The notes under the pieces: model-generated
What the model was told of the DNA's origin: nothing
The model's database searches: none
Seen by the model: only the letters and a program-made list of their open reading frames with translations
Shown: positions 51,477-60,884 of the stretch, piece by piece
How positions within the stretch are numbered: position 1 is the first letter of the stretch
How the letters are laid out: each line of letters opens with the position of its first letter
Assembly: GCF_023715445.1 (NCBI RefSeq)
Contig: NZ_JAMBOD010000007.1
Coordinates: 1 to 64,000, forward strand
Reading direction: 5' to 3'
Length of the DNA stretch: 64,000 nucleotides
Source: Fictibacillus nanhaiensis
Lineage (GTDB): Bacteria; Bacillota; Bacilli; Bacillales; Fictibacillaceae
Position numbers and translations under genes: made by a program

Positions 51477-53164
51477 CAAAACTAGCAGCCATTGAGCCTG
51501 TAGACGGAACCTATAATGTAGTGACTGATAGAGTAGACGCTCCATTTTCATGGGACTTCATAACTGAAAGGTTCAACAGAAGAGATGATGGTAAAACGAA
51601 CATGGTTTATGAATGTGTGGATCGCCACGTGGAAGAGGGACGCGGAGAAAAGGTTGCTCTTCATTACTTGGACGATTCTCAGGAGTTTAAAATCTCATAT
51701 CAGGAACTTAAGGAAACCACAGATAAATGGGCAGCCGTACTTTCTGAACATGGCGTGAAAAAAGGAGATTTTGTATTTGTCTTTTTGCCAAAACATCCTG
51801 ATTGCCATATTGCGATGCTGGCGGCTATCAAACTAGGAGCAGTTGTGGGTCCATTGTTTGAAGCATTCATGTCTGATGCAGTAAGAGACCGCATCGCCGA
51901 TTGTGAAGGGACTTTTCTAATTACAGATAATGAGCTCTATAAGCGTGTTCCACGAGATGAACTACCGAGTCTGCAAACCGTCTTTTTAACAGATGGAGCA
52001 GGGGAAAACGATGAGATTCCCTTGCAAGATAAGCTGAAGACTGTTGGAAATATCGAGAGTCAGGTGGTGTGGGTTGAACCTGAACACGGACTAAATATTC
52101 ACTATACGTCTGGTTCAACCGGAAAGCCAAAAGGAATCATCCATGCTCACCGCGCGATGGTACAGCAATATTTAACAGGACGCTGGGTGCTTGATATACA
52201 GGAAGACGATGTCTATTGGTGCACAGCGCATCCAGGATGGGTGACAGGAACTGTATATGGAGTTTTTGCTCCGCTATTAAATGGCGCAACGATTGTGATT
52301 CACGGTGGACGATTTAAAGCAGAACAATGGTATGAAACGCTTCAAAACGCTGGAGTGACGGTCTGGTATAGTGCTCCTACTGCATTCCGCATGCTGATGG
52401 CAAAAGGAAACACCCTTCCGAAGCAATACGATCTATCGAAGCTTCGTCATATATTAAGTGTCGGTGAGCCTTTGAATCCTGAAGTGATTTATTGGGGCAA
52501 AAATATTCTTGGCAAAAGAATTCATGATACGTGGTGGATGACTGAAACGGGTGCACAGCTTATCGTGAACCTGCCGAATGAAACGATTAAGCCAGGTTCG
52601 ATGGGAAAAGCGTTTCCGGGAATTACGGCAACTGTTTTAGACGAAGAAGGAAAAGAACTTCCTCCGTTTGCGGTTGGCCACTTAGCAATCAAAGCTCCAT
52701 GGCCGGCCATTATGAGGGAAGTGTGGCAGAACACTGAGAAGTATAATTCATATTTTGGTTGGGATGACTGGTACGTATCTGGTGATCTTGCTTATCGCGA
52801 TGACGATGGCTATATCTTTTTCCAAGGCCGTTCGGACGACATGATCAATTCATCAGGTGAAAGAATCGGTCCGTTTGAAGTCGAGAGCAAGCTTATTGAA
52901 CATGAAGCGGTAGCTGAAGCAGGAGTGATCGGGAAACCTGATCCGATCCGCGGAGAAATCGTAAAAGCCTTTATTGTCCTGAAAGATGGCTATCCACCAA
53001 GCAGTGATCTGTTGGAAGAAATCCGTGTCTATGTTAGAGGAGAGCTCGCTGCACATGCAGCACCGCGCGAGATTGAAGTGGTCGATGAGCTGCCGAAAAC
53101 GAAGATCAGCGGAAAAATTTTACGAAGAGAGCTGAAGGCCCGTGAGTTACAAAAACTTGCTTGA
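51473..53164 (+). CDS. AMP-forming acyl-CoA synthetase (acetate-CoA ligase-like)
   Basis: A 563-residue ANL-superfamily enzyme activating a carboxylate with ATP, then transferring it to CoA. Motifs are YTSGSTGKPKG near 207-217, DTWWMTETG near 353-361, SGDLAYRDDDGYIFFQGR and the C-terminal KISGKILRRELK with catalytic Lys548. It is closest to acetyl-CoA synthetase AcsA types by pattern. Start overlaps the ATPase stop (ATGA). Its place between the transporter and metX suggests it feeds acyl-CoA to MetX, which is an inference. Confidence 0.9.
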   Translation: MTKLAAIEPVDGTYNVVTDRVDAPFSWDFITERFNRRDDGKTNMVYECVDRHVEEGRGEKVALHYLDDSQEFKISYQELKETTDKWAAVLSEHGVKKGDFVFVFLPKHPDCHIAMLAAIKLGAVVGPLFEAFMSDAVRDRIADCEGTFLITDNELYKRVPRDELPSLQTVFLTDGAGENDEIPLQDKLKTVGNIESQVVWVEPEHGLNIHYTSGSTGKPKGIIHAHRAMVQQYLTGRWVLDIQEDDVYWCTAHPGWVTGTVYGVFAPLLNGATIVIHGGRFKAEQWYETLQNAGVTVWYSAPTAFRMLMAKGNTLPKQYDLSKLRHILSVGEPLNPEVIYWGKNILGKRIHDTWWMTETGAQLIVNLPNETIKPGSMGKAFPGITATVLDEEGKELPPFAVGHLAIKAPWPAIMREVWQNTEKYNSYFGWDDWYVSGDLAYRDDDGYIFFQGRSDDMINSSGERIGPFEVESKLIEHEAVAEAGVIGKPDPIRGEIVKAFIVLKDGYPPSSDLLEEIRVYVRGELAAHAAPREIEVVDELPKTKISGKILRRELKARELQKLA

Positions 53165-54239
53165 AACAAACCGTAAAATCGCAAATGTAAGAATCGGTGA
53201 TTTTGCCTTAGAGTCAGGCCAAGTAATTGTAGATGCTGAACTTGCATATGAAAAAATCGGAAACTCGAAGGGACCCGTGATCATGCTCTGTCATGCTCTT
53301 ACCGGGAACCAATATGCATATGGTTCAGAAGAGGATCCGGGCTGGTGGAGAGGACTGATCGGACCCGAAGGATATATTAATACAAACCTTTATCAGGTGA
53401 TTACGTTTAATGTTCTTGGAGGATGCAGTGGTTCAACAGGACCAGGAAAAGTTAATCCTGAAACAGGCGAACCCTATCATATAACGTTTCCTTTCATAAC
53501 GGTACGGGACATGGTTCGGGCACAGCGCCAGGCATTAGATGTATTGGGTGTACCAAGACTCTTTGCGATTTTAGGCGGTTCACTTGGTGGTATGCAAGCA
53601 TTGGAATGGGCTGTTCAGTTTCCCTATTTTGCTGAAAAAATACTGGTATTTGCTGCTACTCCATTTTTGAGTGATTACGGTGTGGCTTTTAACCGGATGG
53701 CGATTCACGCGATTGTAAATGACCCTGTTTATAGAAGCGGCCGACGCGCAGAAGGGGAAAGGTTAGTAGGTTTGGAAATTGCAAGAATGGCAGGACTTTT
53801 AACGTATCGCCAGCCAAAGCTCTTTAATGACAGATTTCAAAGAGAAGTTCGAGAGACAGATGTTGAGGGAAAGCCTTACTTTCAAGTAGATTCGTATTTG
53901 AATTATCAAGGGGAAAAATTAACAAAACGGTTTGATGTTGATAGTTATTTAACCCTTTTGTATGCAATGAATGCTCATGACATTGGCGATAAGCTGGGTG
54001 GATGGAAACGAGCAGCTTCACAGATACAGGCAGAAGTACATGCTTTCGGATACGAAGGAGACCTGCTTTATCCCCCGGATGTGATAGAAGATTTTGTGAG
54101 GAATACTCGTTTTGGAACGTACTATTCAATTGAAACCGATTTTGGACATGATGGTTTTTTAGTAGAGTTTGAGAAATGGGGACCTTATGTGAAGGAAGCA
54201 TTAGAACAGGAGAGGAGGCTGCAATATGGCACCTGTTAA
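53142..54239 (+). CDS. metX: homoserine O-acetyltransferase
   Basis: A 365-residue alpha/beta-hydrolase-fold acyltransferase that acetylates homoserine for homocysteine synthesis. The nucleophile Ser147 is in GGSLGGMQALEW; GGCSGSTGPGKVNPETG near 90-106 and the C-terminal ETDFGHDGFLVE with the catalytic His near 344 are all as expected. The GTG start lies 23 bases inside the acyl-CoA synthetase gene, with GAAGG just upstream; the first strand (IGDFALESG) begins at residue 18, so a later start is unlikely. Confidence 0.93.
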   Translation: MSYKNLLETNRKIANVRIGDFALESGQVIVDAELAYEKIGNSKGPVIMLCHALTGNQYAYGSEEDPGWWRGLIGPEGYINTNLYQVITFNVLGGCSGSTGPGKVNPETGEPYHITFPFITVRDMVRAQRQALDVLGVPRLFAILGGSLGGMQALEWAVQFPYFAEKILVFAATPFLSDYGVAFNRMAIHAIVNDPVYRSGRRAEGERLVGLEIARMAGLLTYRQPKLFNDRFQREVRETDVEGKPYFQVDSYLNYQGEKLTKRFDVDSYLTLLYAMNAHDIGDKLGGWKRAASQIQAEVHAFGYEGDLLYPPDVIEDFVRNTRFGTYYSIETDFGHDGFLVEFEKWGPYVKEALEQERRLQYGTC

Positions 54240-55503
54240 AGCGGCATTGCTTGGTTTTGGAACGGTAGGGCAAGGTGTTTATGAAGCGTTGAAGACTCAC
54301 AAGGAACAGCTGAAATCTGTACTTGGTGAGGAGGTCATTATTGAAGCGATCTTAGTAAAAGATGGCACGAAGAAACGCGATGTAGATGAACAAATTCTTG
54401 TAACGACTGACTTTGAGGAAGTTTTAAACATTCCAGATCTGCAGATTGTATTTGAAGCCATTGTTGGAGAGGAACCAGGATTTACTTATTTGAGCAGAGC
54501 TATTGAAAAAGGGTGCCACGTTATCACGGCAAATAAAGTGATGTTTGCGAGATACGGTAGAACACTGCTCGAAAAGGCTGAAGCAGCTGGCGTTTCAGTT
54601 GGTTTTGAAGCCACGACCGCTGGTGGTACACCGATTATCCGCAGCATTTCACAGCTGTTGCAAGTAAACAATATTCTTTCAGTTGAAGCGATATTGAATG
54701 GTACCTCGAATTATATTCTGACAAACATGCGTGAAAAAGGGGTAGCGTTTGAAGACGTGTTAAAAAAAGCGCAGGAGCTTGGATATGCTGAAGCGGATCC
54801 TGTTAATGACGTAGAAGGCTACGATGCTTTTTATAAGCTGATGATTCTTAGTGAATTGTCATTCGGTTATTCTCCCGACTGGAATGATGTAGAGAGGAAA
54901 GGAATTACAGAAGTAACGTCTGAACAGATTGATGTGTTTACCCGCTGGGGTTACAAAGTGAAGCATCTGGCACGGATCCGAAGTGACCGTGACGATTTCA
55001 TTGCCTCTGTGAAGCCGGTGCTCGTTGATTCAGATCATCCCTTATATGGAGTGGAAGATGTTCAGAATGCCATTATGGTCGAAACAAGTCTTGCAGGTAA
55101 AGTGACCATTCAAGGTGCGGGGGCTGGCAAACTGCCAACGGCAAGTGCGATGGTAGAAGATTTGACCTATGTCCTACAATCTCATTCAGCTGCATCTGTT
55201 AAAAAGAAGCAGCTCGTTTTGAATAATGATTCTCCGAGAGAAGCACCTGGGCGTTCACTAGTTGGGGAGTATGCCGTAATCGGTTCATCAGTTGGTTTTA
55301 ATGGTACTGATGATATTCAGTTGTTGAAACAAGATGTGAGAGGAGATTTGGTTTATTTATTACTCAGATGTCACGAAGAAACAGCAGAATCGTTAAAAAC
55401 GAATTCAGAGCTTGTTGTTTACGAAGTAGCGGGGAAATTAAAACCAGCAGAAGTAAAAGTTGAAGAAAGAGATCTTGTACTTCAAAGCGTGATAAATCTT
55501 TAA
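54226..55503 (+). CDS. hom: homoserine dehydrogenase
   Basis: A 425-residue NAD(P)-dependent enzyme reducing aspartate semialdehyde to homoserine. The dinucleotide motif GFGTVGQGVYEAL is at 8-20, VITANKVMFA near 98-107, GGTPIIRSI and LNGTSNYIL (catalytic region) near 140-170, and GYAEADPVNDVEGYDA near 185-200. A C-terminal ACT-like region allows feedback regulation by amino acids. AGGAGG precedes it; it overlaps metX by 14 bases. It is the last gene of the operon. Confidence 0.95.
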   Translation: MAPVKAALLGFGTVGQGVYEALKTHKEQLKSVLGEEVIIEAILVKDGTKKRDVDEQILVTTDFEEVLNIPDLQIVFEAIVGEEPGFTYLSRAIEKGCHVITANKVMFARYGRTLLEKAEAAGVSVGFEATTAGGTPIIRSISQLLQVNNILSVEAILNGTSNYILTNMREKGVAFEDVLKKAQELGYAEADPVNDVEGYDAFYKLMILSELSFGYSPDWNDVERKGITEVTSEQIDVFTRWGYKVKHLARIRSDRDDFIASVKPVLVDSDHPLYGVEDVQNAIMVETSLAGKVTIQGAGAGKLPTASAMVEDLTYVLQSHSAASVKKKQLVLNNDSPREAPGRSLVGEYAVIGSSVGFNGTDDIQLLKQDVRGDLVYLLLRCHEETAESLKTNSELVVYEVAGKLKPAEVKVEERDLVLQSVINL

Positions 55504-55530
55504 AATATATGGTTCGTCAAGTGTTGTAAG

Positions 55531-55563
55531 AACATTGCAGAGTGGCTCCTGCAGTGTTTTTTT
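55531..55563 (+). terminator. Rho-independent terminator of the methionine operon
   Basis: ACATTGCAG pairs with CTGCAGTGT (one mismatch) around a short loop, followed by seven T. Confidence 0.82.
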
Positions 55564-55580
55564 ATTTTGAGCGGGTCGGG

Positions 55581-55710
55581 ACGAGTATAAAAATTTCTGA
55601 AGCGAGCATAAATCTCGGCGAGCGAGCATAAATCTCCGTGAGCGAGCATAAAACTCCGTAAGCGAGCATAAAACTCCGTGAGCGAGCATAAAACTCTGTA
55701 AGCGAGCATA
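55581..55710. repeat. 20-bp tandem repeat array, locus 2
   Basis: Five units of exactly 20 bp fall at 55601-55700 (consensus AGCGAGCATAAAACTCCGTG), then a partial unit to 55710. A degenerate one precedes them (55581-55600). It is the same family as 6841-6960. As there, the array sits between a plus-strand and a minus-strand terminator at a convergent gene junction. Confidence 0.92.
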
Positions 55711-55740
55711 ATCCCGTTAAAATAATCCCTAAAAAGGATA

Positions 55741-55782
55741 AAAGCTGGCTTGATAATTGAATTTATCGAGCCAGCTTTATGT
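55741..55782. terminator. terminator for the minus-strand phosphatase gene
   Basis: AAAGCTGGCTTGA pairs with TCGAGCCAGCTTT, giving a long stem just past the stop codon at 55800. It may work both ways. Confidence 0.8.
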
Positions 55783-55799
55783 TTTTAAACTATATTACA

Positions 55800-58700
55800 T
55801 TATTCTTCTTCATAATCCTGATTCACTACAGTAAATTTATCAATTACGTCTCCATCAGAAGATGTTGTCGTAAAGATAATATTATCTTTGTCTACATGAG
55901 CACTAATAGAAACTGCAATATTATCTGTGTTGACGAAATCAAAATTTTCATCGACCACAGCATCATAATGTTTGTTTCCTGTAGTTCCTGCAACTACATA
56001 TACAGTTCCATTTGAATCCTCTTGTCCATTTTTTATTTTCTTTGTTCTGCCATAAGAGTGATCATGGCCGGAGAAGACGATATCAATTCCTAATTCATCA
56101 GCCACTGGCGGTATTTTTTCTTTCATTATTTCATTCCCGCCAAATGGATTGGTGTAATAAGGCGGTTTATGTGTGACAAGTATTTTCCATGGCTTATCTG
56201 TAAGATTCATATCTTCTCTTAGCCATTGAAGCTGCTGTTCTAGAACATTAGCATCTGTTGTATACCCTAAGACACTAATATGCATGTTATTGTAGTCGAC
56301 GGAATAGGTTCCGCCTTTATCGATCTCAGGTCCATTCTCAGGGAGATTTAAGATGGATTTCGCTAAAGATCCGTCATCATCTCCCATATATTCATGGTTA
56401 CCAAGAGCAGCAACTAAATCCGTCGAACTTATCTTTTGGTATTTATTAAAAACCCATAGCGTATTATCCCATTGATTGAACTTTGATGATTCATCAATAA
56501 TATCCCCAACATGGATCATGAAAGCCAATTCTTTCTTATCCAACTCTTCAAGAATTTTGTCTAAATGACTTAAGTCAGAAGGGGACTGCGTATCACCTAA
56601 TACGGCAAAATCAAAGGTTTGCTTTCTTTGTAAGGTAGTAAATTCCTTTAATTCCGACCAGTGTTCACCATCTCCGACTCGATAAACATAAGTGGTGTCT
56701 TGCTGCAATTTCTCCAAAGTGACTTCATTTACCCTCACAATTCCATTTTTCTTTATATCCAGTTCTCCACCGAAAACCTGATCAGTAGATGAACCTTGCT
56801 GCGTTTTTAGTATGGAAGCCCCTTTTCTTTCAAAATCTGCCTTTTTTGCATATTGAATAACGCTTGATTGTTGTGGCGCCAGTGGGCTCGACATCCATGT
56901 TAATCCTTTTTTCTGATACGGGTTGCCAGCAGGCGTAGAAATGATATTTTTAAATTCTGCTTCATCAGCAAGAGCCGGGTAGGATTGGGTGTTGATTTTA
57001 AAAGAATACTTTCCTTCTTTAATTGCATATAAAGTGATCTTTTTAATTTCATCTGTAATGGAGTCAACTTGGATTGTACCGTTTGAGTCTGTTTCTCCAA
57101 GTAAAATCGGATCTTCTTCACCTTCAATAACTGCAAATATTTCCGCATTTTCTATCGGCTCACCATTGTTATCCTTAACTGTTATTCGTGTGGGTTTACC
57201 GATTAATACGGGTTCATGATCCATGCTGAATGCTGCTTTAACAGGTACATTTACTGGCTTCATTGAAAAAGTAGAGATAAAATTTTCTTCTTTTGGAGCA
57301 CTGTAAGTAATGCTTCCATTTAAGAGCTCGTATGCCAGTTGACTGCCTTCCTTCGTTGAAGCTGGAACTCCAACCTTTATTGTTGCGGCATCGGCAATTT
57401 CGGCGGTTTCATCCGAATTTACTAAATCTAATGTTAGGATTCCAGTTTCAGCGTCATAGCTCGAAGTACTTGTATTGAATTTGTCAGAGAACAAGACCTC
57501 TTTCACAGGATAATTCTTATCAATCTGCAATTTAATTAATGAACTTGAGATTGCGTCTGACTTAGATGTATTCACCACAAGGTTAAAATCACTTCCTAGA
57601 TATGCTTGTTCTTGCCCTTTGTGAATATCAACTTTTGCAGATCCTGTGTTCACTGTAAAATAACTCGTATGAATCGCCTGGTTACCAAACTTATCTGGGA
57701 CAATTAAAGTTACCTTATGTGTCCCATCAGCCCATTTGTAGCCGCTTAGAGAAACAGAACCATCCATGTCATAAGAAAAATGTCCTTCTGCTTTTGCGTA
57801 GTCTTCTCCGTCTACAAGAAAACGAATTTTCTCCCATTCAATCCCTGTTTTATAAGGGTCTTCTTCATACTCATTTACTTTCGCTGTGATCGTAACTTCG
57901 TTAGCTGTAAAGTCTTTTCCATCTGTATTAACAGAATGTATAACGGGAGGGAACAGGTCATCCACTTTTTCACCGTATACTGCCCGGATGTTATCGAAAT
58001 AGATGGAGCCTTTCGTCATAGGTCCTGTTATTCCTGACTTCGTAGACATCATTCTGATCGCTTGTGTTCCTGAGATTTTAAATGGACCTGTAAAAGAGGA
58101 CGGAATCTCGGCTTCGATATATTTCCATCCCATCCAGTCGATGCCAGGGTTTTCTTGGGTAAGGTTTATCGTCTGATTTTTACCATTGCCATCAACAATG
58201 TACATTCTCAGCCAATACCCCTGTGCTTCAGGAGTTCCATAAACCCACATCCCAATGCTTGATGGATTGCCTTCGATTGCCGTATGTGACCCAGACCCTG
58301 CATAAACACCAAGAGTTGTGCCTGTTTGGGCATTTGTAAAATCAAAATCCAATTTTAACGAATGTCCATCGAATCGAACGGGTTCAGGATATTCTGATAG
58401 AGTTAACTCTCCTTTTTCTCCGCGGTTTGCAGTCGACGTTTTCCAGCTTCCTAATCCGTTTTCAAAATCATATAAAATAATCGGGAGCTGCCCGACGGAT
58501 ACATCCATACTAGCTTCAAGTGTTGTGTTTTTTAACCGGGCTGTAATTTTTCCTTTTATATTCTGATCTCCGGTATGGAGAACACCATTTTCATCAATGG
58601 TTCCCATCCCATCAGGTATATCAAATTCGATATCTTGCAGATTCCATTTCACATTTCTTTTTTGAAAACGTGTAATGAGGTCAACTTTGGTTTCGCTGTT

Positions 58701-59906
58701 TCTTGCTGCGGTTAGTTCCTTTGAACTGAAAAACATCTCGTCTGGGTTTTCAATTTCAATAATACTTCTGCCAACTTCCTTTGCATCATGTTTTAATACA
58801 ATGTAGAATTGCCCTGTTTTTCCGCTTGAAATGAACTTGCCATCTGCGATCGTTCCAAAAGAAGGATCAGATAATTCCCATGTCAGGCCACTTTCAGGCA
58901 GCGGGGCAGATGCCATGGACTTGTCGCGTCCTTTAGCTGTGAATTCTATGGTTGAGCCTGGGGTAAAAGATTTGTCGTAGGGTTCGATGTGCGCCGAATG
59001 GAATACATGATCAGAAGGTTCTTTCGTTACAACTAGCCAAGAGTTTGCGACACTTCTTTCGTTTCTGTCAGAGGGCTGATTGTCGACTTCAAGATCATCA
59101 CCGCCAAGCTGACGGGTTGTAAAAGTAGATGACCCTCCGCCATCTAGGTTAAGTGCATGAACTGCGCCAAGATCGATCATGAACTGGGCTAAATCTTTCA
59201 TAGAAATTCCGGCTGAATACGGCTCTTGTCTGCCATCAATAACAGCGAAGAATACATTTCCGTCTTCTTTTATCCCGACAGCCGTTCTCGGTTCTTTATC
59301 TTGTCCGGTTTGAGGAGTTTGATAGATTTGACTATTTTTTACGAGGATCGCATTTCCGCCAAGTGCCTCTTTCAGATTAGTTTTTTCTGCTTCATAATCG
59401 GATGGGTTACCGATGATAGCCCCACCGTCTTTCTTTATTCCAAAGAAATTCCACGTCCTGCCGTTGTCATCTTTAACAGCTCGTCCATCTTTATAGACAA
59501 TTCCATGTGGTTCACCTGTAGCCATGTTATAAAAGTCTGCATTTACAGCTGCAACTACTTTGTGGTTTTCTGCATCTGCTGCATTCGCTTGTGTCCTGAC
59601 CGGCTGCAGGCCAAAAGCATCCCCGTCATTAGGCGTGCCAGCTTCGATGGCAACATTAGGGTTATGTAAGTCTACATCAACTACAAAACTCTCGATCTTC
59701 TTACCTTCTTTTCCTTCAAAACTATAATGTTTTTCTTTTACACCTGGTGCCAGATCTGCACGGTATTCGTTGATCGGCGTTTGAACGACTTCAGATGTTA
59801 AGTCAAACTCTCCTAAAGCTGAAGTTATACCTGGTGATATCGTGCTGATTATAACGGTTAAGGCCAGGGCAACGGACAAAATTTTCATTTTTAAAATATT
59901 TTTCAT
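55800..59906 (-). CDS. exported phosphodiester glycosidase-metallophosphatase fusion
   Basis: A 1368-residue multidomain exported protein. The signal peptide is at about 1-32. A phosphodiester glycosidase (NAGPA) domain at about 55-285 includes AVNADFYNMATGEPHG and LDGGGSS near 254-260. Ig-like and jelly-roll domains follow (about 300-660, with FENGLGSWKTS), then further Ig-like and cohesin-like modules to about 1000. A purple-acid-phosphatase-type Fn3 domain leads into a calcineurin-like phosphatase at about 1098-1340: GDTQ near 1102, GDIIDES near 1132, GNHEYM near 1168 and GHDHSYGR near 1279. It may uncap and dephosphorylate sugar phosphodiesters such as teichoic acids, by inference. There is no LPXTG anchor. 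The ribosome binding site is AGGAGGAAG. Confidence 0.9.
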   Translation of the reverse strand: MKNILKMKILSVALALTVIISTISPGITSALGEFDLTSEVVQTPINEYRADLAPGVKEKHYSFEGKEGKKIESFVVDVDLHNPNVAIEAGTPNDGDAFGLQPVRTQANAADAENHKVVAAVNADFYNMATGEPHGIVYKDGRAVKDDNGRTWNFFGIKKDGGAIIGNPSDYEAEKTNLKEALGGNAILVKNSQIYQTPQTGQDKEPRTAVGIKEDGNVFFAVIDGRQEPYSAGISMKDLAQFMIDLGAVHALNLDGGGSSTFTTRQLGGDDLEVDNQPSDRNERSVANSWLVVTKEPSDHVFHSAHIEPYDKSFTPGSTIEFTAKGRDKSMASAPLPESGLTWELSDPSFGTIADGKFISSGKTGQFYIVLKHDAKEVGRSIIEIENPDEMFFSSKELTAARNSETKVDLITRFQKRNVKWNLQDIEFDIPDGMGTIDENGVLHTGDQNIKGKITARLKNTTLEASMDVSVGQLPIILYDFENGLGSWKTSTANRGEKGELTLSEYPEPVRFDGHSLKLDFDFTNAQTGTTLGVYAGSGSHTAIEGNPSSIGMWVYGTPEAQGYWLRMYIVDGNGKNQTINLTQENPGIDWMGWKYIEAEIPSSFTGPFKISGTQAIRMMSTKSGITGPMTKGSIYFDNIRAVYGEKVDDLFPPVIHSVNTDGKDFTANEVTITAKVNEYEEDPYKTGIEWEKIRFLVDGEDYAKAEGHFSYDMDGSVSLSGYKWADGTHKVTLIVPDKFGNQAIHTSYFTVNTGSAKVDIHKGQEQAYLGSDFNLVVNTSKSDAISSSLIKLQIDKNYPVKEVLFSDKFNTSTSSYDAETGILTLDLVNSDETAEIADAATIKVGVPASTKEGSQLAYELLNGSITYSAPKEENFISTFSMKPVNVPVKAAFSMDHEPVLIGKPTRITVKDNNGEPIENAEIFAVIEGEEDPILLGETDSNGTIQVDSITDEIKKITLYAIKEGKYSFKINTQSYPALADEAEFKNIISTPAGNPYQKKGLTWMSSPLAPQQSSVIQYAKKADFERKGASILKTQQGSSTDQVFGGELDIKKNGIVRVNEVTLEKLQQDTTYVYRVGDGEHWSELKEFTTLQRKQTFDFAVLGDTQSPSDLSHLDKILEELDKKELAFMIHVGDIIDESSKFNQWDNTLWVFNKYQKISSTDLVAALGNHEYMGDDDGSLAKSILNLPENGPEIDKGGTYSVDYNNMHISVLGYTTDANVLEQQLQWLREDMNLTDKPWKILVTHKPPYYTNPFGGNEIMKEKIPPVADELGIDIVFSGHDHSYGRTKKIKNGQEDSNGTVYVVAGTTGNKHYDAVVDENFDFVNTDNIAVSISAHVDKDNIIFTTTSSDGDVIDKFTVVNQDYEEE

Positions 59907-60412
59907 TTCTTCCTCCTGTGAAAATTATTTGGACTTGCCAGTTTGCTATACAGGTCTACGATAATGGAAAAATATTAATTTACTGTTATTAATTTGTAAT
60001 TATGTTATATAGTTATACTAAAAAACTAACTTGCTAGAAACAATAGGGCGAAAGTTGTTCAATTTTACTAGGTTAGGAGTCTTATATATGAACTATAGAA
60101 AAAAAAGTTGCCAAAACAAAATTGATCGGTAAACACTTTATTTAACCATTCAAGCGATGCCTCAAGAGAGAGGTATATTTAGAACAGGTGCTATTCAAAT
60201 ATAAACATTGTTGTTCCCGAAGGTGTAGAAGTGATCACCTCCTCCGGTGTTATAACCTTTAAAAAACCTGCCCTCATAAGAGTGCAGGCCTTTTTTCTCT
60301 CTCTAGTTCTCTATCTCTGTATTCATTCGAGGGGTTGTTCTAAGCAAAAGGTTTTAACGCAATTGATCATGAAATAAATCAGCGCAATACTTCTGGTTAG
60401 GAAGCAAAGTGA
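59907..60412. other. 506-base region with a promoter area and a lone terminator
   Basis: It holds the promoter area of the minus-strand giant gene (about 59907-60060, AT-rich). A hairpin follows at 60261-60296 (CCTGC..GCAGG between A6 and T6), which works on both strands. The minus strand has an isolated GGAGGAGGTGAT near 60237-60248 followed only by a very short frame. No gene that I can support is present. Confidence 0.5.
60261..60296. terminator. bidirectional terminator without an obvious gene
   Basis: AAAAAACCTGC and GCAGGCCTTTTTT flank a 12-base loop. It implies a short transcript, perhaps the YjcZ mRNA from the right or a small RNA from the left. Confidence 0.65.
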
Positions 60413-60559
60413 TTAACACCAGCCGCCGCCGTAGCCGCCGCCGTAGCCGCCGCCGTAACCGCCGCCGTAACCACCGCACCAGCAACACCCAACGATGATT
60501 AACAAGATAAATAGCACTACGATCAAAGCAAAGCTGTTTCCGTGTGACTTAAATCCCAT
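60413..60559 (-). CDS. YjcZ family sporulation protein with GGGY repeats
   Basis: A 48-residue protein. After MGFKSHGN comes the family helix [16 protein letters not shown], then CCWC and four consecutive YGGG repeats ending in WC. The repeats are a 12-bp DNA tandem (GCCGCCGTAGCC). Here the Gly/Tyr segment follows the helix, whereas in the 19221-19400 paralogue it precedes it. AAGGAGGTGGG precedes the ATG. Confidence 0.87.
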   Translation of the reverse strand: MGFKSHGNSFALIVVLFILLIIVGCCWCGGYGGGYGGGYGGGYGGGWC

Positions 60560-60884
60560 ATAACCCACCTCCTTCTTTACAATGACAGATTATTAAGCGT
60601 ACAAGTTAAAGGTTTGGGCGGAATTAGCCCATTTTTTCGGGACAAGAGCGGAACAGTTAGAATATGCGGAAAATTCCTTGGAATGTATTTACCAATATTA
60701 GGGTTAGTGTATAATTACACCAACAGGAGAGGGGATTTTTAGTGGGTACAGATGGGGGATTCTTCATTTCCGCCGGAGGTAAACATGGATGGGGATTTGG
60801 CATTCTTAATCATTGATGTGTTAATCATTTATGGCGTAAATGGTCCTTGTACTATTAATAAAATTTTTTTCAGGAGCTGATTCG

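Noticed and set aside
60160-60300. Possible gene remnant before the lone terminator
   Set aside because: One frame reads NIVVPEGVEVITSSGVITFKK-like sequence, but stops and the lack of a start prevent calling a gene or pseudogene.
60720-60884. Two short plus-strand frames (24 and 31 codons) upstream of the 2H phosphoesterase
   Set aside because: Each has a plausible ribosome binding site (GGAGAGGGG and CGGAGG), but neither peptide has recognisable character and the second overlaps the phosphoesterase leader. They could be leader peptides, but there is too little to annotate.
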